From contig NZ_CP026121.1 in the NCBI RefSeq assembly GCF_003330845.1, positions 5,313,501-5,377,500 on the forward strand: DNA of 64,000 nt. Reading direction: 5' to 3'. Source of the stretch: Streptomyces sp. Go-475. Lineage in GTDB: Bacteria; Actinomycetota; Actinomycetes; Streptomycetales; Streptomycetaceae. The position numbers and the translations under genes are program-made. Every line of letters starts with the position of its first letter. The stretch's first letter is position 1. Below are positions 26,018 to 34,842 of the stretch, in pieces. Below the pieces are notes generated by a model. It saw only the letters and a program-made list of their open reading frames with translations. It was not told the DNA's origin and searched no databases.

Positions 26018-27172
26018 TCAGCGGGCCTTGGCCAGCGCGGCCCGCAGGCGTGGCGTCAGCGGATTCTCCACATATTTGTTCAGCACCCATGCGAGCAGCA
26101 GCATTGACGCCACCGTCAGGGAGAAAGTCACCGCCGATGGCAGACCGAGGCCGCGGTGCAGGGCGTGGATCACCACCCAGCCGAGGTGTTCGTGGACGAG
26201 GTAGAACGGATACGTCAGCGCCCCCGCCACCGTCAGCCAGCGCCAGTTCGCCCAGCGCAGCCAGCCCAGCGCGATCGCCGCGACCGCCACGAAGCCGAAG
26301 GTGACGACGAGGATGATGCCGGTGGCGGAGCGGTACGAGAAGCCGCCCGCGTCCGGCGCGTGCCACAGGCTCTGCACCGCGTAGTGCTGCCCGATCAGCC
26401 AGCTCACGGCCACGATGCCCCAGCCGTAGGCGTCCCGCCGGTCGAGGTGCACGAGGTAGAGGCCGACACCGCCGATGAAGAAGGGGGCGTACTCGGGCAT
26501 CAGGACGATGTCGAGCAGCGGCATGTGCGCGTTCCGGGCGATCACCGCCGCGAGCAGCCAGCCCGCGCAGAACATGATGACCCGGCGGCGGTTCGCCCCG
26601 GGCAGCACGACGCACAGCGCGAACAGGGCGTAGAAGCGGATCTCCGCCCAGAGCGTCCAGCACACGCCGAGCACCCGGTCCACGCCCAGCGGCATCTGCA
26701 GCATGGTCAGGTTCACCAGGGCGTCGCTCGGCGAGACCGCCTTGTACGCCACCATCGGCAGCGCGAACACGGCCGTGACGAGGACGACCGCCACCCAGTA
26801 GGCCGGCAGCAGCCGGGAGGCGCGGGAGGCGAAGAACGACTTCAGCGGCCGGCCCCAGCCGCTCATGCAGATCACGAACCCGCTGATCACGAAGAACACC
26901 TGGACGCCGAGGCAGCCGTAGGCGAAGACCTCGTGCAGCGTGGGGAACTGGAGCTTCGGCGAGGACCCCCAGGCCTCGGCGACCTCGCCGTCGCGCCCGC
27001 CGTAGTGGTAGGCCGCGACCATCAGCGCGGCCACCAGCCGCAGCCCGTCGAGGGCGCGCAGCCGGCCCCCGGAGCTCTGCCGGCGCCGCGGGACGGTCGG
27101 GGCGCCCGGTGGTTCGACCAGCACGGCGACACCGGGCTGGGGCTTGCGGGTGCTGACGACCGTCTCGGTCAC
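26018..27172 (-). CDS. Acyltransferase 3 family membrane protein (OafA-like)
   Basis: 384-residue integral membrane acyltransferase with about ten hydrophobic segments. Start of the domain: LRALDGLRLVAALMVAAYHYGG, with the family His, followed by GVQVFFVISGFVI, the standard acyltransferase_3 signature. It probably acetylates or succinylates a wall sugar. GTG 27172 follows AGAGG by about 8 nt. It lies between the methyltransferase and the polysialyltransferase-like gene of the same locus. Confidence 0.9.
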   Translation of the reverse strand: MTETVVSTRKPQPGVAVLVEPPGAPTVPRRRQSSGGRLRALDGLRLVAALMVAAYHYGGRDGEVAEAWGSSPKLQFPTLHEVFAYGCLGVQVFFVISGFVICMSGWGRPLKSFFASRASRLLPAYWVAVVLVTAVFALPMVAYKAVSPSDALVNLTMLQMPLGVDRVLGVCWTLWAEIRFYALFALCVVLPGANRRRVIMFCAGWLLAAVIARNAHMPLLDIVLMPEYAPFFIGGVGLYLVHLDRRDAYGWGIVAVSWLIGQHYAVQSLWHAPDAGGFSYRSATGIILVVTFGFVAVAAIALGWLRWANWRWLTVAGALTYPFYLVHEHLGWVVIHALHRGLGLPSAVTFSLTVASMLLLAWVLNKYVENPLTPRLRAALAKAR

Positions 27173-27363
27173 GCTGAAAACCTCTGTGTGGCTCGTTATG
27201 TCCTTTACCTGAGCCGCCTGTGGGCGGGCAGGGCGCCTGTCACCCTAGGACGTGAATTGACGCAATTACGTTCGATGGCAACAGGCTTCGCCTGCCGGTC
27301 TCCGCGGGTTCATCTGGATGTTGCCGAGAGCACCCGCCGCGCGGACCCTCGCCGGGGGCCTTT

Positions 27364-28695
27364 TCAGCGGCGTACCGCCTTGCGCAGTGCCCGGGCCCGC
27401 CGGACCACCCGGCGTGCCGTGGAATTGCGGGGCAGGAACGCCAGCCGCTGCGGAATTCCGCCGGGCAGTCCGAGCGCGGTGAGGCGCCGCTTCTTGAAGT
27501 AGCGCCGGGTGCGCGGGCCGAGATGCCGGGCGAGGAACTGCTCGGCCTGTTCCCGCAGCTCCGGATAGATCTGCGGCTGCATGGTGAATCCGACGGCGGT
27601 GAGCAGGCCGGGCAGCCGCTCGGCCGGCAGCACGTCGCCGTCCTCGTCGCTCTCCAGGTCGGGCAGCAGCGCGTCCGCCAGGGTGGTGGGGACGCGGTTG
27701 CTGTTCTGGTAGGGCGTCAGCCGCTCCAGCAGCAGCTCGGTGCCGATGCGGGCGGCCGGCAGGTCGTAGAAGGCCGACGCCGTGAACAGGGCGGTGGAGA
27801 AGCAGCCGACGACCAGGGCGGGCCGGGCGCGGTCGAAGAGGACCTCGGCGAGGACGGGCGTGTCCAGCACCGTGAGGTCGACGCCGAGCTTCTCGGCCTC
27901 GGTCTCCAGGGCGCGGCTGTAGCGGGCCGGGGCGGTCGGGTGGGGCTTGAAGACGACCGTGCGGTGGCCGCGGGCGACGGCGCCCCGCATCATCCGCACG
28001 TGCAGGTCCTCTTCCTCCTCGGGGGAGAGGATGTTCAGCGCCGACAGGTACTGGCCGAGCAGCAGCGCCGAGTCGCCGGGCAGGTCGGGCAGCTCCGGCA
28101 CCGTCTCGGTGACCTCGCCCAGCACCTTCAGGAACGCGGGCGAGGGCACCAGCCGCGCCGGCACGCCGAACTCGGTCAGCAGCATCGGCGTGAGCCCCGG
28201 CACCAGATCGAGGTGCAGCAGCCGCCGCACGCGGGTGCCGACCAGCGGGTCGAGCTTGTTGCGCGTGGGGCCGTAGCTCATCAGCCCGTCGGCGTAGACG
28301 TCGATGGGGGCGTCGGTGAACAGCTGGGCCACCGTGAGCGCGGGCGCCACCTGGATGGACTCCAGGACCAGGCTGACGCGGTCGTCGCCGAGGCCCCACA
28401 GCATCCGCAGATAGCGCTCGAACAGCGGGACGTCGTCCGAGCGCGGTGTCCAGGCCCCGGGGTGGAAGGGGCGGATGGCCTCGTTCCAGGACAGGACGTC
28501 GTCGAAGTGCGAGCGCAGCGGCTCGAAGCCCGGCATCTCGTCGAGGGCCGGGGTGGTCTCCGGGGTCGCGGAGTTGTTGAACACCAGCAGCACCCGGCGG
28601 TCCGGCTCCTCGAAGAGGTCCGAGTCGATCGCGGCGGCCAGGGTGGCGACGCCGTACAGCGTCGAGGCGCAGAAGATCTGAGTGGTCCCGGGCAT
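27364..28695 (-). CDS. Polysialyltransferase-like glycosyltransferase
   Basis: 443 residues. The pattern fits bacterial polysialyltransferases and related GT-B enzymes: an Asp-Gly motif in IDVYADGLMSYGPTRN, the His-Pro motif in VVFKPHPTAPARY, and a Ser/Thr pair in LVVGCFSTALFTAS. The C-terminus is strongly basic, as expected for membrane association. ATG 28695 overlaps the stop of the upstream GT2 gene (TGATG), so the two are translationally coupled. It may polymerise a nonulosonic acid. Confidence 0.8.
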   Translation of the reverse strand: MPGTTQIFCASTLYGVATLAAAIDSDLFEEPDRRVLLVFNNSATPETTPALDEMPGFEPLRSHFDDVLSWNEAIRPFHPGAWTPRSDDVPLFERYLRMLWGLGDDRVSLVLESIQVAPALTVAQLFTDAPIDVYADGLMSYGPTRNKLDPLVGTRVRRLLHLDLVPGLTPMLLTEFGVPARLVPSPAFLKVLGEVTETVPELPDLPGDSALLLGQYLSALNILSPEEEEDLHVRMMRGAVARGHRTVVFKPHPTAPARYSRALETEAEKLGVDLTVLDTPVLAEVLFDRARPALVVGCFSTALFTASAFYDLPAARIGTELLLERLTPYQNSNRVPTTLADALLPDLESDEDGDVLPAERLPGLLTAVGFTMQPQIYPELREQAEQFLARHLGPRTRRYFKKRRLTALGLPGGIPQRLAFLPRNSTARRVVRRARALRKAVRR

Positions 28696-29681
28696 CAGGC
28701 CGCCGCTCCCGTCGTGGTCACCCGGCGGCGCAGCCGCCGCAGCTTGGACGCGCGGTCCATGTCCATGGCCTCCAGGGCGTCGGCGAGCGCGGCCTGCGGC
28801 ATCCGCTTGATGGCCGCCGCGCTCATCGACCGCAGCTGCCTCGCCACGGCCGGTTCGAACCTGTCTTCGTTGGAGAGGTGGTGGGCGATGATCGCGCAGT
28901 AGGTCCGCACCGCCTTGGGCAGCAGCCGGTCGGCCTCGCGGTCCGCGGCCGTCTCCTCGATCACCTGGTCGAAGGCGCGGATGAAGTCGAGCTGGCGGAC
29001 GTCCCCGATCTGCGTCAGGGACGACGCCACACCGCGCCGGTAGAACACGCCCAGCAGGCTGATCACGGCGAACGACTCCGCCTCCCGGTGCAGCTTCCAG
29101 ATCCACGGCCGGTCCTCGGCCGTGCGCAGCCCGTCGGTGAAGTGGAGCACGCCCTTGTCGACGAGGCGGCGGTGGTAGGCGCCGGCCCACGCGTAGGCGT
29201 AGTCCACCGACGTGGAGCGGTGCGCCGGGAGGATCGCCTCGCGCGGGTCGAACGCCTCCCAGCGGCGGCCGACCGGGACCCGGTGCACCGAACGGGCGCG
29301 GGCGGTGGCCTGCACATGGTCGGTGCGCACGAAGTCGCAGCCCAACTGCTCCATGGCGGACACCAGTTCGGTGAGGTAACCGGGGGCCAGCCAGTCGTCG
29401 CCGTCCAGGAACGTCAGGTACTCGCCCTGTGCCGCGTCCAGGCCGGTGTTGCGGGCCGTGGCGAGCCCGCCGTTCTTCTCGTGTCGGATGTAACGCACCT
29501 GCGCGACGTCCGAAAGCTCCTCGGCCGCCCGTTCGAGAATGGCCGGGGTTCCATCCTTCGAATGGTCGTCGACCAGGATGAACTCGAAATCGCGGTCGGC
29601 GTTCAGCCGAAGGCTTCTGAGGGTGTCCGGGGCATATTGCTGCACGTTGTAGAACGGCACGATCACGGAAAGCTTAGGCAC
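28695..29681 (-). CDS. Family 2 glycosyltransferase
   Basis: 328 residues, GT-A fold. Nucleotide-sugar site: LSVIVPFYNVQQY, FEFILVDDHSKDGT, NGGLATARNTGLDAAQGEYL, and the metal-binding FLDGDDW. The C-terminal half (about 190-328) is helical and has EDRPWIWKLHREAESF, as in wall-polymer GT2 enzymes. GTG 29681 is used; a TTG two codons upstream is possible. Its promoter must lie in the 200-bp gap shared with the divergent DUF6716 gene. Confidence 0.88.
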   Translation of the reverse strand: MPKLSVIVPFYNVQQYAPDTLRSLRLNADRDFEFILVDDHSKDGTPAILERAAEELSDVAQVRYIRHEKNGGLATARNTGLDAAQGEYLTFLDGDDWLAPGYLTELVSAMEQLGCDFVRTDHVQATARARSVHRVPVGRRWEAFDPREAILPAHRSTSVDYAYAWAGAYHRRLVDKGVLHFTDGLRTAEDRPWIWKLHREAESFAVISLLGVFYRRGVASSLTQIGDVRQLDFIRAFDQVIEETAADREADRLLPKAVRTYCAIIAHHLSNEDRFEPAVARQLRSMSAAAIKRMPQAALADALEAMDMDRASKLRRLRRRVTTTGAAA

Positions 29682-29829
29682 CCGCAAAACGTTAGGAGGC
29701 CGCCCGGCAGCGGAACTTTCCGATGGAGGTACACCGGGTGAACTCAATGTGTCAGAACGGTGCACCCCGTGTACTTCCCGCTTTCCAGCAGGCCAGTTCG
29801 GCTCTCGGTGGGGTGTTGTTAACTTTTCG

Positions 29830-29858
29830 TTGAGTCCCGGTTCCGCCATACCTAGGAT
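29830..29858 (+). promoter_or_regulatory. Housekeeping-type promoter for the nonulosonate arm
   Basis: TTGAGT (29830-29835), a 17-bp spacer and TAGGAT (29853-29858) match a principal-sigma promoter. Predicted transcription starts near 29865, leaving about 15 nt before the GTG at 29880. Confidence 0.55.
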
Positions 29859-29879
29859 TCGCTTCCTAGCGTCTTCGAC

Positions 29880-31226
29880 GTGCCAGCAAGTACACCGAAG
29901 CGCCCGCGCATCGCGGTCCTCGCGGACTCCGACACCCGATGGAAATGGGGTGCGCTGACCGCGCACCGCATCGCCCCGGGACCGTCCATGGAAACCGCAG
30001 CGCGCGAGGGCGCGCAAGTCGGCCCCGTCCTCGACGGATTCCTGCTGCGCGGCCGGGCCACGCCCACCCCGCGCCAGCTCCAGGAAGTGGGCGTGCGCGC
30101 CGACTCGCTGCGGGAGGTCACCGCGGTCGAGTTCCTGCGCGCCATGGCCGAGGAGTCCTACGACGTCCTCGTGCTGTCCCTGGTGGGCGGCGGTGTGCAG
30201 GCGATGCTGCACGGCCTCGAGCGCGTGTGGGAGGGCCGGACTGCACGGCCCGTCGTCGTCACCGGCTACGTCGGCGTCGTCTACGAGAAGCTCGCCGACG
30301 GCCTGCTGCTGCGGCACGGCGCGGACCTGGTCCTCGCCAACTCCCGCCAGGACGCGGACCGTTTCCGGGCCGTGTACGAAGGGGTCGGCGCCGACGCCTC
30401 CGCGGTGACGGAGGTGGCCCTGCCGTTCCTCGGCGGTGCGCCGTACGCAGGCGAGAACACCCCCTACACGGTCGTCTTCGCCGCCCAGCCCTCGGTCCCC
30501 GAGAGCCGCAAGGACCGTACGTACCTGCTGAACCGGCTGGTCGAGCACGCCCGGAAGCACCCCGAGCGCGAGGTGCTGCTGAAGCTGCGCTCCAAGCCGG
30601 GCGAACACACCACCCACATCGAGGAGTTGCCGTACCAGAAGCTGGTGCAGCGCCTCGATCCGCCGGCCAACTTCCGCCTGGTGTACGGCAACATGGGCGA
30701 GGTCCTGGACCGGACCGACCTGCTGGTGACGGTCAGCTCCACGGCCGCCCTGGAGTCGCTGCACCGCCGTATCCCCACGGTCGTGCTGACCGACCTCGGC
30801 ATCCGCGAGTCGCTCGGCAACCACCACTTCATCGGCTCCGGCTGCCTCGCCTCCTGGGACCAGCTCGACGCCGGACACCGGCCGGTGCCCGACGAGGAGT
30901 GGGTCGCCCGGCAGGGAGTCGCGGCCGACGGCTCCTACGAGTCCGCCTTCGACGCGGCCCGCGAACGCATCGCCAAGCTGCTCGACCGGCCCGGCGGCCT
31001 GCCCCCGCTGACCCCGTACTACACCCCCGTCACCGCGCCCGGCTATCTGCCCGGGATCCTCGCCCGCCACCACCTCGGCCCGGACGGCACCCCGCTGCCC
31101 GGCGCGCCCGCCGCCGACAAGGAGCCCGGACCGGTCCGGCAGATCGTGCGCCGGGCGGCGCGCGGCGCCTACCGGCACGGCGTGCAGCGCGTGGCGCCCG
31201 TCATCCGGCGGATGGGGGAGCTGTGA
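29880..31226 (+). CDS. Putative glycosyltransferase of the DUF6716 type
   Basis: 448 residues. The N-terminus RIAVLADSDTRWKWGALTA is characteristic of this actinobacterial family. A GT-B-like second half has VLLKLRSKPGEHTTH, then a motif around DLLVTVSSTAALESLHRRIPTVVL similar to the Ser-Ser/Thr motif of sialyltransferase-like enzymes. The C-terminus is Arg-rich. It is first in the plus-strand arm with neuA and neuB, 35 bp before neuA. Transfer of a nonulosonic acid or another sugar to the polymer is inferred. Confidence 0.75.
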   Translation: MPASTPKRPRIAVLADSDTRWKWGALTAHRIAPGPSMETAAREGAQVGPVLDGFLLRGRATPTPRQLQEVGVRADSLREVTAVEFLRAMAEESYDVLVLSLVGGGVQAMLHGLERVWEGRTARPVVVTGYVGVVYEKLADGLLLRHGADLVLANSRQDADRFRAVYEGVGADASAVTEVALPFLGGAPYAGENTPYTVVFAAQPSVPESRKDRTYLLNRLVEHARKHPEREVLLKLRSKPGEHTTHIEELPYQKLVQRLDPPANFRLVYGNMGEVLDRTDLLVTVSSTAALESLHRRIPTVVLTDLGIRESLGNHHFIGSGCLASWDQLDAGHRPVPDEEWVARQGVAADGSYESAFDAARERIAKLLDRPGGLPPLTPYYTPVTAPGYLPGILARHHLGPDGTPLPGAPAADKEPGPVRQIVRRAARGAYRHGVQRVAPVIRRMGEL

Positions 31227-31261
31227 GCCGCCAAGAGACCCCTGCCCAAGGAGTAGACCCG

Positions 31262-32527
31262 ATGTCCCGACCGGAAGCCGGCCAAGGCGCCTCCGTGCGC
31301 CGCGTGCTGGCGGTGATCCCCGCACGCGGCGGCTCCAAGGGCGTGCCCGCGAAGAACCTGCTGCCCGTCGGCGGCGTGCCGCTGGTGGCGCGAGCGGTCC
31401 GCGAGTGCCGCGCCGCGCGGCTCGTGACCGACGTCGTGGTCTCCACCGACGACCAGGCCATCGCCGCCGCCGCCCGCGAGGCGGGCGCCGAGGTCGTGCT
31501 GCGCCCGGCCGCCATCGCCGGGGACACGGCCACCTCCGAGGCCGCGGTCCTGCACGCCATGGACGCCCACGAGGCCCTGCACGGGGCGCCGGTGGACGTG
31601 GTCCTGCTCGTGCAGTGCACCAGCCCGTTCATCCTCCGCGAGGACATCGACGGGGTCGCCGGCGCGATCGTCGAGAACGGCGCCGACACCGCCGTCACCG
31701 TCGCGCCCTTCCACGGCTTCATCTGGCGGGACGCCGACGACGAGGTCACGGCCGGCTCCGTCGCGGAGTCCGACGCCGCGACCGGCGGTGGCTACGGCGT
31801 CAACCACGACAAGTCCTTCCGGCCCCGCCGCCAGGACCGCCCCCAGGACCTGCTGGAGACCGGCGCCGCCTACGCCATGGAGGCGACCGGCTTCCGCAAG
31901 CACCAGCACCGCTTCTTCGGCCGCACCGAACTGGTCCGCACGGACCCGGCGCGCGTGCTGGAGATCGACGACCCGCACGACCTCGCCCGCGCCCGGGCCC
32001 TCGCGCCGCTGTTCGACGCGGACCGGCCCGGCGCCCTCCCGACCGCCGACGACATCGACGCGGTTGTCCTCGACTTCGACGGCACCCAGACCGACGACCG
32101 GGTGCTCGTCGACTCCGAGGGACGGGAGTTCGTCTCCGTGCACCGCGGGGACGGACTCGGCATCGCGGCCCTCCGCCGGAGCGGCCTGAAGATGCTGATC
32201 CTGTCCACGGAACAGAACCCTGTGGTCGCCGCCCGGGCCCGGAAGCTCAAGCTCCCGGTGTTGCACGGCATCGACCGCAAGGACCTCGCGCTGAAGCAGT
32301 GGTGCGAGGAGCAGGGCATCGCGCCGGAGCGCGTGCTCTACGTCGGCAACGACGTCAATGACCTCCCGTGCTTCGCCCTCGTGGGCTGGCCCGTGGCGGT
32401 CGCGAGCGCCCACGACGTCGTGCGCGGCGCCGCACGCGCGGTCACCACCGTCCCCGGCGGCGACGGCGCGATCCGAGAGATCGCCAGCTGGATCCTCGGC
32501 CCCTCTCTCGATTCCCTCACCAAGTAA
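31262..32527 (+). CDS. neuA: Acylneuraminate-type cytidylyltransferase fused to HAD phosphatase
   Basis: 421 residues, two domains. Residues 15-245 are a CMP-nonulosonate synthetase: VLAVIPARGGSKGVPAKNL, LVQCTSPF, ETGAAYAME and EIDDPHDLARARAL. Residues 260-421 are a cap-less HAD phosphatase of the Kdo-8-P/Kdn-9-P type: AVVLDFDGTQTDD (nucleophile Asp), ILSTEQN, and YVGNDVNDLPCF. The fusion would dephosphorylate a nonulosonate 9-phosphate and activate it with CTP. AGGAG lies 8 nt before ATG 31262. Without NeuC nearby, Kdn is a likelier product than Neu5Ac. Confidence 0.92.
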   Translation: MSRPEAGQGASVRRVLAVIPARGGSKGVPAKNLLPVGGVPLVARAVRECRAARLVTDVVVSTDDQAIAAAAREAGAEVVLRPAAIAGDTATSEAAVLHAMDAHEALHGAPVDVVLLVQCTSPFILREDIDGVAGAIVENGADTAVTVAPFHGFIWRDADDEVTAGSVAESDAATGGGYGVNHDKSFRPRRQDRPQDLLETGAAYAMEATGFRKHQHRFFGRTELVRTDPARVLEIDDPHDLARARALAPLFDADRPGALPTADDIDAVVLDFDGTQTDDRVLVDSEGREFVSVHRGDGLGIAALRRSGLKMLILSTEQNPVVAARARKLKLPVLHGIDRKDLALKQWCEEQGIAPERVLYVGNDVNDLPCFALVGWPVAVASAHDVVRGAARAVTTVPGGDGAIREIASWILGPSLDSLTK

Positions 32528-32540
32528 GGACTTCTCTGCC

Positions 32541-33479
32541 ATGAGCACCAACTCCCGTATCCGCCAGTTCGGTTCGCGCGAGGTCGGCCCGGGCCGTCCG
32601 GTCTACGTCTGCGGTGAGATCGGCATCAACCACAACGGCGAGCTGGAGAACGCCTTCAAGCTCATCGACGCCGCCGCCGAGGCCGGCTGCGACGCCGTCA
32701 AGTTCCAGAAGCGCACCCCCGAGATCTGCACGCCGCGCGACCAGTGGGACATCGAGCGCGACACCCCCTGGGGCCGGATGACCTACATCGACTACCGCCA
32801 CCGCGTGGAGTTCGGTGAGGACGAGTACCGCGCCATCGACGACTACTGCAAGTCGAAGAACATCGACTGGTTCGCCTCCCCGTGGGACACCGAGGCCGTC
32901 GCCTTCCTGGAGAAGTTCGACGTCCCCGCCCACAAGGTGGCCTCCGCCTCCCTCACCGACGACGAGCTGCTGCGCGCCCTGCGCGCCACCGGCCGCGCGG
33001 TGATCCTCTCCACCGGCATGTCGACCCCGAAGCAGATCCGCCACGCGGTCGAGGTCCTCGGCTCGGACAACATCCTGATGTGCCACGCCACGTCGACCTA
33101 CCCGGCCAAGGCCGAGGAGCTCAACCTGCGCGTGATCAACACCCTCCAGCAGGAGTACCCGAACGTCCCGATCGGCTACTCCGGCCACGAGACCGGCCTG
33201 CAGACCACCCTCGCCGCGGTCGCCCTGGGCGCCACCTTCGTCGAGCGTCACATCACCCTCGACCGCGCCATGTGGGGCTCGGACCAGGCCGCCTCCGTCG
33301 AGCCGCAGGGCCTGACCCGCCTCGTCCGCGACATCCGCACCATCGAGGCCTCCCTCGGCGACGGCGTCAAGAAGGTCTACGAGTCCGAGCTGGGCCCGAT
33401 GAAGAAGCTGCGCCGCGTCGCCGGCGTGGTCGCCGAGGCGGAGATCGCCACGGCCGCGGGCGAGCCGGTCGGCGTCTGA
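32541..33479 (+). CDS. neuB: Nonulosonic acid synthase, short NeuB without SAF domain
   Basis: 312 residues; condenses PEP with mannose, ManNAc or a 6-phosphate. TIM-barrel motifs: GEIGINHNGELENAF, DAVKFQKRTPE, WFASPWDTEAV, HKVASASLTDDELL, MCHATSTYPA, IGYSGHETG and FVERHITLDRAMWGSD, with the expected metal-binding His and the PEP-site Lys. The usual C-terminal SAF (antifreeze-like) domain of about 60 residues is missing; the protein ends after MKKLRRVAGVV. AAGGA is 9 nt before ATG 32541, 13 bp after neuA. Kdn or Kdn-9-phosphate synthesis is inferred. Confidence 0.92.
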   Translation: MSTNSRIRQFGSREVGPGRPVYVCGEIGINHNGELENAFKLIDAAAEAGCDAVKFQKRTPEICTPRDQWDIERDTPWGRMTYIDYRHRVEFGEDEYRAIDDYCKSKNIDWFASPWDTEAVAFLEKFDVPAHKVASASLTDDELLRALRATGRAVILSTGMSTPKQIRHAVEVLGSDNILMCHATSTYPAKAEELNLRVINTLQQEYPNVPIGYSGHETGLQTTLAAVALGATFVERHITLDRAMWGSDQAASVEPQGLTRLVRDIRTIEASLGDGVKKVYESELGPMKKLRRVAGVVAEAEIATAAGEPVGV

Positions 33480-33526
33480 GCGCAGCACCCCCCACACCCC
33501 CCTTACGACGGGACGGTCGTACGTCG

Positions 33527-34741
33527 ATGAGCCCCCGCGCCGGGAACGCCGGCCCCCACACTCTCGCCTTCGTCGAGAGCCCGGTACAGCTGCTGAACGT
33601 GCTGGAGTGGGCGCACGCGCACGCCCCCGGCGTGGGGCTCACCCTCGTGGTGCTGTCGCCCGTCGACCCGATGACGCGCGGCCAGCTGCGGCGGATGTCC
33701 GACCTGGCCCGCGAGGAGGGGCACGAGGTCCGCTGGGAGGAGGCCCGCGGCGGGCCGCTGGCGCCCTTCCAGACCATCGGCGGTCTGGCCGCCGTGCTCC
33801 GCAGGGCGCACCGCATCGTGCTGGGGGACCCCTTCTCCCGCTACGTCCAGCTGCTGCTGACCATCACCCGCGCCCGTGACCTGGTCGTCGTCGACGACGG
33901 CACGGCCACGATGGAGTTCGTGGGGCAGCTGGCCCGGGGCGAACGCCTGGTGCGCTGGCACCGCAAGGGCGGCCGCCCCGGCCCGCGGGACCTGATCTTC
34001 GCGCCGGTGTCGTCCTCGGCCCGGCGCCGGCTGACCCCCGGGGGCAAGCGGCGGGTGGAGATCTTCTCCTCCATGCCGATGGCGGAGACCCCCGAGGGCG
34101 TCGCCGTCAGCGCCAACACCTTCGCCTGGACCCGGGAGCGCTTCGGCCCGCCGCGCATCACCAAGGGCGCCGACATGGTCGGCACGTCCCTGGTGGAGAC
34201 GGGCGTGGTCGACGACGACCGCTACCTGGAAGCCGTCAGCGCCCTGGCCAGGGCCCACGGCGCCACGCGGTACTTCGCCCACCGCCGCGAGAGCACGGAC
34301 AAGCTCCGCCGCCTGGCGGTCGAGACGGGCCTGGAGATCGTCCGGCCCGAACTCCCGCTCGAACTGATCGCCCGCCGCGGCCCCATCGGCCGGACGATCC
34401 TCAGCTTCCCCTCCACGGTCGTCCACACCCTCCCCCTCGCCCTGTCCGGCACGGAGGTCCGCGTCGCGGTCTGCGACATCGACCCGGCATGGCTGACCCG
34501 GAACGCCTCCCCACGAGCCCAGGGCTTCCTCTCCGGCGTGACCGGAACGGCCCGCGACGTCCACCGCCTGTCGCCGGCCCCCCAGCCGGACCCTGCGGAG
34601 CCGGAGCACACTCCGGACACCCCGGACACCCCGGACACCCCGGGCCCCCTCGGCCCGACGAGCTCCCCCGGGGCGGTGAACCCCACCACGCCCGGTCCGA
34701 CGGCCATGGCGGGCCCTACGGGCGCGGTGGCCGCGGGCTAG
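33527..34741 (+). CDS. Sialyltransferase-like (GT52-type) glycosyltransferase
   Basis: 404 residues. The N-terminus TLAFVESPVQLLNVLEWA, the Asp-Asp-Gly motif in LVVVDDGTATMEF and the Ser/Thr motif in ILSFPSTVVHTLPLAL resemble GT52 lipo-oligosaccharide sialyltransferases and polysialyltransferases. The last 50 residues are a Pro/Thr/Asp linker (repeated PDT). Coupled to neuB by a 47-bp gap. Its TAG stop at 34739-34741 lies inside the target duplication of the IS481 element, so the gene is intact. Use of a CMP-nonulosonate donor is inferred from the neighbours. Confidence 0.78.
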   Translation: MSPRAGNAGPHTLAFVESPVQLLNVLEWAHAHAPGVGLTLVVLSPVDPMTRGQLRRMSDLAREEGHEVRWEEARGGPLAPFQTIGGLAAVLRRAHRIVLGDPFSRYVQLLLTITRARDLVVVDDGTATMEFVGQLARGERLVRWHRKGGRPGPRDLIFAPVSSSARRRLTPGGKRRVEIFSSMPMAETPEGVAVSANTFAWTRERFGPPRITKGADMVGTSLVETGVVDDDRYLEAVSALARAHGATRYFAHRRESTDKLRRLAVETGLEIVRPELPLELIARRGPIGRTILSFPSTVVHTLPLALSGTEVRVAVCDIDPAWLTRNASPRAQGFLSGVTGTARDVHRLSPAPQPDPAEPEHTPDTPDTPDTPGPLGPTSSPGAVNPTTPGPTAMAGPTGAVAAG

Positions 34742-34742
34742 G
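34737..34742. repeat. Left target-site duplication GCTAGG
   Basis: Direct repeat of 35782-35787. It contains CTAG, the known preferred NCTAGN target of IS481-type elements, and includes the stop codon of the upstream gene. Confidence 0.85.
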
Positions 34743-34766
34743 TGTATTGATCACGAGCGTTGTTAA
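34743..34766. repeat. Left terminal inverted repeat of the IS
   Basis: Starts TGTATTGATCACGAG; pairs with 35758-35781. Confidence 0.85.
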
Positions 34767-34842
34767 CGCCGACCGGGCTTGATCATGGTGAAGACCTCCG
34801 GTGTGGTGGAGCTGTCTAGGACTGCACCGCACGGAGGTCTTC

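Noticed and set aside
31169..32551. 460-codon minus-strand frame opposite neuA
   Set aside because: Antisense shadow rich in Val/Gly/Asp with no motif; neuA on the plus strand is complete.
29880..34741. Sialic acid (Neu5Ac) capsule for host mimicry
   Set aside because: No NeuC epimerase, no capsule exporter, and the organism type points to a wall Kdn polymer; Neu5Ac remains only a remote option.
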